Source: Nostoc sp. TCL26-01
Lineage (GTDB): Bacteria > Cyanobacteriota > Cyanobacteriia > Cyanobacteriales > Nostocaceae
Direction: 5' to 3'
Length of the DNA: 64,000 nucleotides
Assembly: GCF_013393945.1 (NCBI RefSeq)
Contig: NZ_CP040298.1
Span: 1 to 64,000 of the forward strand
In this document: piece by piece, positions 57,149-64,000 of the stretch
How positions within the stretch are numbered: position 1 is the first letter of the stretch
Layout: every line of letters starts with the position of its first letter
Notes under the pieces: model-generated
The model's input: the letters and a program-made list of their open reading frames with translations, nothing else
Told to the model about the DNA's origin: nothing
Databases searched by the model: none
Position numbers and translations under genes: made by a program

Positions 57149-58844
57149 TAAGGATGTTGATACTGAGGATTCGATAGTAAGCTCAATTGAGCTTGTCGGA
57201 GAGCTTCTGCTTTAGTGAGGTTGTGATTAAGACCTTTATAGAATTCTTCGACAAGCATAGCTGTAGATTCTGCGTCTACTAGCCACAGACTAGCAACTGT
57301 GGTACGTGCGCCAGCTTGTGCAGCAACGCCAGCGATACCCAAAGTAGAGCGTTTGTTGCCTTTAGCAGTTTGGCAGGCACTTAAAACCAACAATTCTATA
57401 GGGTCTTGATTATTTTGTACCTTCAGCCAACCATCAAATTCTCGAATGTTAATAGGTTTATCCCAAGCCAAAAGTACCGTTCGTTCAGGGTCAGAGCTAA
57501 ATTGACCGTGGGTAGTAACGTGAACAATAGGAAATTTAGCAGCTTTTAACTCTTGTTGAAATCTAAGACTTGTAAAATCCTCATTAAGTAATTTGGTTGA
57601 ATTATTAATTTGTTGTTTGACATCGACTATTTCTTTTTCGACTTCAGGTAAAGGTGTTAAATCTTGGGGAGCATTAGGAGCATGAAAACTGGGGCTAGTT
57701 TTAGAGAGTCCAGCAATTAAGGCTTTGAATTGTTCTTGAGTTAAGGATTTAGGGGGTCGGATTCTAGAGCCTGGTGTTGTTGCAATACTGTACTGCTGGA
57801 TTAAATAATCTTTGCCATTATGCAGTAAACCCATAGGAATACTTTGAAAGAATTTATCAAGGGTAAAAAGTAGTGTACCAGAAGATGGAAGATATTCCTT
57901 GATAGGTGCAATAAGTTGCTGATAGAGAGTATTTTATTCAGGCTATTAGCGAAATTTAGGCGAGAGTAAATAGATTCACTAACTGATAGCTGCTCAAATA
58001 ACTCTTTATTTGTTGATAATTGACTAAAAATACTTCTAATCTGATTCTCATATTGATGATTATTTGACCATTGTTGAAAATCTAAAATTAAATTCAAGTT
58101 CTGAAGTAGAGATTGTAGTTTGACATTAGTAGAAGTATGATAATGACTGTTAATCTGTTGATATATATCAATTGCTTCTAATGCTTTTTGTTGGATTAGA
58201 TGAAATATTTTTTTTTGAAAAACTGGTTCTTCTATTTGAGAATATTTACTTTTTAAGAGTTTATAGAAGGTGAATTTAGTATTACCTAAGCTTAATAAAA
58301 TTGAACTGTTATCAAAAGTGAATGTTTGTTGAGATAGCCGTAGAGTCGTCTGCAATACTTGTTCTGATTCCGAAAGTTTTCCTAGCCTACGTAAAACATT
58401 CCCTAAATTCTGCAATCCTAACAGATGCAAAGATGAAGGTGTTTGTTTTTCAATAATGGCTAGTAGTTGTACTTCTTCAGTAGCTTGTCTTGGGTATGTA
58501 TCACAGATGCCAGGGTTTAATTTTAAAGCTTCTACCAAAATATTGCAGGCACGAGGAAATAAACCTAAAGATTGTAATGCAACACTTTGATTGATGAGAC
58601 TGCCTGTAATTCCTTCATCATCTCTTAATTGACGATAAATTTTCGTTGCTTGTTCCCAACTTTGCAATGCCTCAGATACTTGACCTTGATTTAATTGTTC
58701 TTGTCCTGTTTGGATTAATATTTCCGCTTGTTGTAGTGGGTTAATAATAGCTTGCGCTAGTAAGACTAATGGTTGAGTGATAACTATCAAAAAACTAGTA
58801 ATACCTATCAGCAGATATGTCCGTAGATATCGATTTCTAATCAT
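57109..58844 (-). pseudogene. CHAT-domain (caspase-like) protein with TPRs, broken by a 2-bp frameshift
   Basis: The ATG at 58844 overlaps the TPS gene stop (TAATG), with a signal/membrane segment at about 9-32. TPR-like repeats follow (about 35-290). The frame then breaks at a CTCTCT tract (57924-57929): reading continues in another frame as LYQQLIAPIKEYLPSSG and on to the CHAT domain. The CHAT domain has the His of VTTHGQF and the Cys of LSACQTA, and ends in the usual YYWAGFILVGSWL at 57109. Removing one CT restores about 575 aa. The pieces are a 347-codon upstream frame (57801-58844, the last part out of frame) and a 241-codon downstream frame (57109-57834) with its own ATG. CHAT proteases cleave partner proteins; here it is cotranscribed with a TPS exoprotein. 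Pseudogene, phase variation and sequencing error cannot be separated. Confidence 0.8.
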
Positions 58845-61306
58845 TAACTTGTGGTGTTTGTGTCAGACTTGCAAGAACTAGCAGATTGAGTTGTATCAGG
58901 GTTAACTACATTAGCGTGGGCGGTGAGTGTGACTGAGCCATCAAGATTTTTGATCCATCCTTGAGCTTCTACAATTTCTGTAGTATTATCTGATATCGTT
59001 AATTGTGAAATTTTCTTGTTAGAGTTTCTTGTCCATATTGATTGAGGATCTGGTAAATCTTCTGGATTGGTTGCTAAACCACCAGTGCCAGTGATAAAGA
59101 ATTCACTATTTCCACTCGCTCTTCCCAGACAGATTGAGGTAATTTTAGGTGTTTGTAGGACTACTTCTGGTTTAGCTGGAACTTCATTTAAATAAGTATC
59201 TGCATTTATTTCAACTGTCCCATCAATTCCTCTTTCTGAACTAGCTATAATTTGGCTGTCAGGTGATAGAAAAAGTCCCTTAGTGTTGATTTGAATATTG
59301 CCGCCACGTCCTTCAAAGGCGTTGGCAGTAATAGCACTATTTCCTTGAGCAATTAAATTATTTGTCTTGATATTGATATTGCCGCCATTGCCGTTATTCT
59401 CAGCAGTTGTGGTAATGATGCTGTTATTACGTAACAATATGTTTTGTGTATTTATAAGAATATTGCCGCCATTACCAGAGACGGTTGATGCTGTAATACG
59501 ACTTCGATTATTTAGAATAATAGATTCTGCATTAATTTTCAGGGATTCTGCATCACCTAAACCATCATTTCTGACACTAATAATACTACCATTTGTAATA
59601 CTTATTCTCTTAGTATGAACTATTAATTCTCCAGATTTTCCAGCCGCAGTTGGAGATATGTTAAATACTTGTCGAACAGGAGAAGTTGTAACGACTCCAG
59701 ATGAGGATAAATTACTCGCAATAGACGAATTAGTTCCTTGTATCTCGCCACTTATTTGTATGGAATCAGAAGCACTAACAGAAAGATTTCCAGCGTTGCC
59801 TCTTCCTAAAGTGGAAGTATTGACAGAACCTCCATCCATAATTATTAGCTTCGAGGTACTAATTTTCAAACTACCTGCATTTCCATTAGAGAAAGTCGTA
59901 TTGGATAAAGAGCTAGGAGACAATAATGGTGAAACTCCATGAACTTTGATAAAATCAGTTGCATTTATGTTTACGTTTCCTCCTTGTCCTACACCAAAAA
60001 TTGCAACACCTAAAGTTGCTCCATTTTTAATAGTTAATTTACCAGTTGATAGTGAAAAATTACCTCCATTTCCAGAGCTAAAAGCTGTGCTGGAAATAGT
60101 GCTGATATTTCGAGGATTAATAGACGAAAAACCAGAAACCTCTACAGATTCAGAAGCTTTTATTGTTAAATCGCCTCCCTGTCCCTCACCAAGGGTAAAT
60201 GTCCCTATTGATGCTCCTTCCTGAACACTTAAATGCCTAGTTTCTAAAATTAAATTACCACTGTTACCTTTAACTCCTGGATAGACGGTAGAAGCAATAC
60301 CACTGCGAACTCGACCGTTTGCTGAAGTGCCGTTTAATCCTATAAAGTCTGTAGCGCTTACCTCTATTTTTCCTCCTGGCTCCACTCCCAAAGCACTAGC
60401 TTCAATTTGAGAACCATCTCGTACAGTTATTTGCCTTCCTCTAATTTGAATGTCTCCACTTTCTTCTCCACTAACATCTACTGTTGCTTGTTGAGATAAT
60501 TGGATATTCCCAAGATTTTGTTTGACCGCATCATAATTCAAAGCAAAACCTTTAGCTGTAGGGACAAGCCTGACTAGAGTTTCTCCCATAACACTACCTA
60601 ATTCTACACGTCCTCCATTAGTTTTGAGCGTTGCTCCTTGCAAGGTTATGTCGCCGCCTATTAATGCTAAGGTCTGATTTGGTTGCACCCGTAAAGCATT
60701 TGTTGTATCAATCAGTTCAGTTGTTTCCCTTGTTCCCTGCCCATCGCCGAAAGCTTGAATTGCACTAGGATTTTTTCCGTATTGCAAGCCCAGTGGTGAA
60801 TTTATACTTAATACAGATGAAGGTTCAGGATTTTCAGCACTAAACTGTAGGTTATCCACAAACTTGAATGCACTAGCAGTACTTGCTAAAAAAGAACCAC
60901 CAATATCTAGTCGAGCTTTAGAACCAAAAATAATACCATTAGGATTAATTATAAATAGATTAGCTGCTCCCTTAGCTTGAATTAATCCATTTATATCAGA
61001 AACATTGTTACCAGTAACTCTGCTAATAATGTTTTGAATATTTAAATTATTATTAAACAAAGCTATTGTATCAGTTAAAACTGAAAAATCTTTAAAGCTA
61101 TGGAATAAATTATTTCCTGCTTGTGTTCCTCCATTAATAATATCAGTGTTTTTTTGAGTTGTAACAATAGAATTATTAGGGAGAGTAGAGTCAGGAATGA
61201 TTTGTGCAACAACTGGAGTTGAAAATAATAGACAGTATAGACTAATGCCTTGAGTAATCCACAACCTATTTTTATACTGTTTTATTTTAAATTTCATTTT
61301 TATCAA
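58844..61306 (-). CDS. TPS-type exoprotein (filamentous haemagglutinin N-terminal domain)
   Basis: 820 aa, start at 61306. Signal peptide about 14-35 (SLYCLLFSTPVVAQ). The TPS haemagglutination domain covers about 38-170, with the hallmark NPNG at 121-124 (NLFIINPNGIIFG). Then beta-helix repeats rich in Asn/Gly/Ser (about 180-690; GNGGNINI, GRGGNIQI), and a Cys-containing C-terminal tail (CKSDTNTTS at the end). Such proteins are exported through a TpsB outer-membrane pore, which is not in the window. The stop overlaps the CHAT start by 1 bp, so the two are translationally coupled. An adhesin or contact-effector role is inferred. Confidence 0.9.
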   Translation of the reverse strand: MIKMKFKIKQYKNRLWITQGISLYCLLFSTPVVAQIIPDSTLPNNSIVTTQKNTDIINGGTQAGNNLFHSFKDFSVLTDTIALFNNNLNIQNIISRVTGNNVSDINGLIQAKGAANLFIINPNGIIFGSKARLDIGGSFLASTASAFKFVDNLQFSAENPEPSSVLSINSPLGLQYGKNPSAIQAFGDGQGTRETTELIDTTNALRVQPNQTLALIGGDITLQGATLKTNGGRVELGSVMGETLVRLVPTAKGFALNYDAVKQNLGNIQLSQQATVDVSGEESGDIQIRGRQITVRDGSQIEASALGVEPGGKIEVSATDFIGLNGTSANGRVRSGIASTVYPGVKGNSGNLILETRHLSVQEGASIGTFTLGEGQGGDLTIKASESVEVSGFSSINPRNISTISSTAFSSGNGGNFSLSTGKLTIKNGATLGVAIFGVGQGGNVNINATDFIKVHGVSPLLSPSSLSNTTFSNGNAGSLKISTSKLIIMDGGSVNTSTLGRGNAGNLSVSASDSIQISGEIQGTNSSIASNLSSSGVVTTSPVRQVFNISPTAAGKSGELIVHTKRISITNGSIISVRNDGLGDAESLKINAESIILNNRSRITASTVSGNGGNILINTQNILLRNNSIITTTAENNGNGGNINIKTNNLIAQGNSAITANAFEGRGGNIQINTKGLFLSPDSQIIASSERGIDGTVEINADTYLNEVPAKPEVVLQTPKITSICLGRASGNSEFFITGTGGLATNPEDLPDPQSIWTRNSNKKISQLTISDNTTEIVEAQGWIKNLDGSVTLTAHANVVNPDTTQSASSCKSDTNTTS

Positions 61307-61330
61307 AGAATTTTTATGAATATTTTATCC

Positions 61331-61780
61331 TCAAATAGTTCTTTCAATTACTTCTTTTAATCGTTTTAATGACTCTTTAGACTCTGATTTAATCCGACGA
61401 TTTACTACTAGCCAATTAAGCAGCATTGATAAAAAATTGACAGTAAAGTAAGTAAATTCGCGCTCGAAAGTTGTTTCTTCATTTGAGTAAGGTATAAGTG
61501 TGTAGGTAATTGTTCCGCTACTCTTTGTTCCTACTCGACCATCAATTACCCATTTGTGGGGAGCCTTTCGCTCTTGTACTGTCCATGTGACACGTCCACG
61601 ATATCCAGCTACTACAAAATCTTCTTCTACTTGCTCACCTACTTCTAACGAGTGGTCTGTTGCGCCACTAATACTAAGTGACGAGGGATGCCATTTTGTC
61701 CAATATTTTGGTGTAGTTACATAATCAAAAACTTGTTCAATTGGTTTGTGAATACGGATGGTATTACAGATGCGAGCCAT
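61331..61780 (-). CDS. SRPBCC (polyketide cyclase/START-like) family protein
   Basis: 149 aa, ATG at 61780. The N-terminal ICNTIRIHKPIEQVFDYVTT and WTKWHPSS, with strands VTWTVQERKAPHKWVIDG and GTITYTLIPY, make up the helix-grip fold of SRPBCC proteins. The C-terminal helix (RRIKSESKESLKRLKEVIE) closes the pocket. These bind hydrophobic ligands; the substrate cannot be inferred. It lies 24 bp upstream of the TPS gene on the same strand, so it may be first in the SRPBCC-TPS-CHAT operon. Confidence 0.8.
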   Translation of the reverse strand: MARICNTIRIHKPIEQVFDYVTTPKYWTKWHPSSLSISGATDHSLEVGEQVEEDFVVAGYRGRVTWTVQERKAPHKWVIDGRVGTKSSGTITYTLIPYSNEETTFEREFTYFTVNFLSMLLNWLVVNRRIKSESKESLKRLKEVIERTI

Positions 61781-62366
61781 AAGTTGTTGTAATAGTATTT
61801 AACAAAATTGGAGTAGTTTTTCTTTAGAAAAAAGGATGCCAAAAAAGGCATTTTTGAAAAATATTTGTATTTTATTGTCAGCGATTAGCCTTTAACAAAA
61901 CTAACCATACTAGTAGCCAGTACAATCATTCAAAGTGAGCATTGCATTTGGAATACTAAATGAGTAATTAGGATCTCATATCAATAAGAATTTTACATTT
62001 AAATTGAGAAACACAAATGTTTTTCTTCTTTCTATATACTCTTTCACTATTACTTGGCAAAGAATATTGATAAACAATGGTAAAGATTATATCATTTTAA
62101 AAGCAATATCTAAAATTTGACATATTACGAAAAATTAATCAAGTGAAGATCATAATTTTAAGCCTGATTTTAAGAAAAAACGATGATTAATCAACATTTC
62201 CAGTACGTATCCAAAATATTGAAAATATTTCATCTACCAAAAGTTATACATATAAATAAGAAATATAAAGCTAAACAATAGATAAAAGTGAATGTATATA
62301 GTGAATTTTCTAGCACTCAATTTCATGTATTCATAATTATTTTTTTAGAGGATGTTTAAAAAGTTT
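61781..62366. other. AT-rich intergenic region
   Basis: About 590 bp of very AT-rich sequence with no supported gene, tRNA or clear hairpin terminator. It presumably holds the promoter for the SRPBCC-TPS-CHAT operon on the minus strand. Confidence 0.5.
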
Positions 62367-62669
62367 TTAGTTGAGTAAAAAAGCTCTCAGGGCATAAGCT
62401 GTACATACGTATATACAGCAAGCTAGTGGAGTAGAGTTTGTTAATAAACAGAATTTTGTACGTAATTTTTGGACTACAGGTTTGTTCATCAAATGTAGGA
62501 GATGCTTAAACTCAGGGAAGCCTAAACAAGAGAGGTTGTATGGTGTCATACCGATTTTAATTTTGCCGAAGCTGTTGTAATCTACAGTCTCCTTGAAGAC
62601 AATTGATGGGATGAGCAGGGCAAAAATCAAAGCAATGATAATAAAAGAACTGGCAATCAACTTAAACAT
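62367..62669 (-). CDS. Small secreted or membrane-anchored hypothetical protein, possibly truncated
   Basis: 100 codons, ATG at 62669. A hydrophobic N-terminal segment (about 5-27) is followed by YNSFGKIKIGMTPYNLSCLG, which looks like the start of a small SmpA/OmlA-like (FGKIKIGMT) domain. The rest, with several Cys, does not look like that family and may be out of frame. It could be a decayed gene. Confidence 0.4.
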   Translation of the reverse strand: MFKLIASSFIIIALIFALLIPSIVFKETVDYNSFGKIKIGMTPYNLSCLGFPEFKHLLHLMNKPVVQKLRTKFCLLTNSTPLACCIYVCTAYALRAFLLN

Positions 62670-62806
62670 TTAGGCGGAGTTTAATGTTGATTCCGATTGA
62701 TTCTTTATTATCGGGCGAGTTACTCTGCCGAGAAATATATCCAAAGATAGATGTGATATATATGATCAGCAAGTCAGGCATTCTGCGATCGCATGAGTGC
62801 GATAAT

Positions 62807-63070
62807 TCAATCACAGCAAGCATCAATACGCAATTCGCGCCAGATATCAGAAGGTTGCCAACCGGAGTTAGCAGCAGATTGCGTCATACCATAGTCTTGC
62901 AGTGGAGCATAGCTTGGAAGATATTCTGTGGCTTGGCTTTCTACATTTACAAATTGTTGTGGATTAACGATTGGTTCTGAAGCAATAATTTCCTCAATTT
63001 GTTCATGTTCTGGTTTAGGAACTGTGGCTTTTTTGAGAGTGAGAAGTTCAGGTTTTTTGGTAGGTTTCAT
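62807..63070 (-). CDS. Small hypothetical protein (87 aa)
   Basis: ATG at 63070, no clear Shine-Dalgarno. The Lys/Pro/Glu-rich N-terminus (MKPTKKPELLTLKKATVPKP) and a Tyr/Gln-rich middle (EYLPSYAPLQDYGMTQSA) are followed by a Trp-containing C-terminal motif (GWQPSDIWRELRIDACCD). Composition is protein-like and low in complexity at the start. It resembles small proteins seen on Nostoc plasmids; function unknown. Divergent from the next gene. Confidence 0.55.
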   Translation of the reverse strand: MKPTKKPELLTLKKATVPKPEHEQIEEIIASEPIVNPQQFVNVESQATEYLPSYAPLQDYGMTQSAANSGWQPSDIWRELRIDACCD

Positions 63071-63217
63071 GTTTGATTAAGCTTTTTAGGCTGCAAAATA
63101 TAAAAAGCAATGAAAAACCCCAGCCTATCAAACAGGTTGGGGGAAGATTAAAAAACCATCTACCATCATGACACAAGTGAATACTGATTCAACCACCTTT
63201 GGACAGGAGGTGGCGCA

Positions 63218-64000
63218 ATGAACAAACTCAACTCTCGCAAAAAGCCGAAACCAGCACTGGAGGCAGCAAAAGATAGCCAACAGGAGCATAATCCACTATC
63301 AATCACCATTGATGTGGCGGCTGTCGAAGTACCAGAGATGACCGAGGAGGAACAGCGCGATCGCCTGCACTTGGAGCGAAAAGTAGAGAGAGCGTTTTAT
63401 GAGGCGGGGAAAGCGCTTATGGAATTGCGCGATCGCAAGTTGTACCGTTCGACGCACAAAACCTTTGAGGAGTATTGCCGCGATCGCTTTGGATATAGTC
63501 GTGATGCAGCGTACTTGAAAATTTCGGCGACTACTGTATATGAAAATCTGCAAAAATATTTGCCGACCAATGGTCGGCAAATTCCCATGCCGAGTAATGA
63601 ACGTCAATTACGTCCTTTAGCTAAAGCCGAGTTAGAACCGAATGAGCAAGCCAGTGTTTGGGAGCAGGCAGTAGACAAAGTTGGTGGGAAAGTTCCTTCC
63701 GGTCGGGTAGTTAAGGACATTGTAGATAAAATCCGTGAGCGAACTAAAGTACCAAATCCCTACCATCTGGGAGAAATATGTATCATTCAGCCAAAGGACA
63801 ATCCAGACTTAAGGGGTAAAAGCAGCTACTGGGGTGTAATTACTCACGTAGGGGAATACAGTTGTACCGTGCAGTGCTGGGATGGTGACTACACAGCAAA
63901 AGTAGAACACTTGAAGTCACTGGAACTGCTGGAGGAAGATTGTCAGTTCATGCAGCAGTTGTGTTTGAGATTGCGGCGCTTGCATGAAGTGTCCAGCCGT
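63218..64000 (+). CDS. Plasmid-type protein (partial, runs off the window)
   Basis: ATG at 63218 with GGAGG 7 nt upstream. The frame stays open for 261 codons to the window end. After a basic start (MNKLNSRKKPKPALEAAK) comes a helical segment of a family frequent in Nostoc mobile regions (LERKVERAFYEAGKALMELR, KTFEEYCRDRFGYSRDAAYL, about 55-110). Next is a ParB-like or HTH-type stretch (NERQLRPLAKAEL, GGKVPSGRVVKDIV, about 130-185) and a small beta-rich domain (SYWGVITHVGEYSCTVQCWD, about 205-230). It is probably a DNA-binding regulator or replication-associated protein; the C-terminus is missing from this window. HIP1 sites lie within the gene. Confidence 0.7.
   Translation, partial: MNKLNSRKKPKPALEAAKDSQQEHNPLSITIDVAAVEVPEMTEEEQRDRLHLERKVERAFYEAGKALMELRDRKLYRSTHKTFEEYCRDRFGYSRDAAYLKISATTVYENLQKYLPTNGRQIPMPSNERQLRPLAKAELEPNEQASVWEQAVDKVGGKVPSGRVVKDIVDKIRERTKVPNPYHLGEICIIQPKDNPDLRGKSSYWGVITHVGEYSCTVQCWDGDYTAKVEHLKSLELLEEDCQFMQQLCLRLRRLHEVSSR

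Overview
The window looks like part of a large plasmid of a filamentous, probably heterocyst-forming cyanobacterium (Nostoc/Anabaena type). Pointers are many copies of the HIP1 octamer GCGATCGC, 7-8 bp short tandem repeats (STRRs) typical of Nostocales, Nostoc-type gene families (N-terminal HTH NB-ARC proteins, haemagglutination-domain TPS exoproteins, CHAT proteins, zinc-ribbon Ser/Thr kinases), and a plasmid backbone with a cyanobacterial Rep, ParA/ParB and an actin-type ParM/ParR system. The species is not identified.

Layout. (1) 1-37154: a giant secreted-protein gene (about 10,437 codons, starting at the window edge) followed on the same strand by a parvulin PPIase, an ABC exporter with an N-terminal cyclic-nucleotide-binding-like domain and a C39-like domain lacking its Cys, and an HlyD-type adaptor. 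This reads as a dedicated type I secretion locus. A complete pentapeptide-repeat gene lies antisense inside the giant gene, between near-identical direct repeats of about 20 bp. (2) 37485-41083: parR-like/parM with an upstream palindromic region, then parB/parA. (3) 41615-45094: an antisense block made of a strong promoter, a 71-codon ORF, an intrinsic terminator, an HNH endonuclease gene, another hairpin, a second strong promoter and an array of 28 tRNA genes. This is a long tRNA array (L-array) like the stress-induced one reported on an Anabaena sp. PCC 7120 plasmid. Four of its tRNAs carry 20-24 nt insertions at the same T-loop position, one has an amber (CTA) anticodon, and several have broken arms. 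(4) 45442-51691: a ribbon-helix-helix/coiled-coil protein, an HsdR-N-like nuclease-fold protein, a tyrosine recombinase, and a replication protein split in two reading frames at an 8-bp tandem repeat. (5) 51995-61780: a FinO-like protein with an NB-ARC STAND ATPase, a divergent membrane Ser/Thr kinase with TPRs, a FecR-like secreted protein, a frameshifted CHAT-protease gene, a TPS exoprotein and an SRPBCC protein. (6) 62367-64000: small hypotheticals and the 5' part of a plasmid-type protein running off the end.

How it fits together. Replication, two partition systems and a recombinase maintain the element. The cargo is a giant adhesin/hydrolase-like exoprotein with its exporter, an accessory tRNA set, and signalling/conflict-type genes (kinase, STAND, CHAT, TPS). 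Repeats keep reshaping the coding genes: STRRs sit inside rep and the giant gene, a CT-dinucleotide expansion breaks the CHAT gene, and small repeats sit inside tRNAs.
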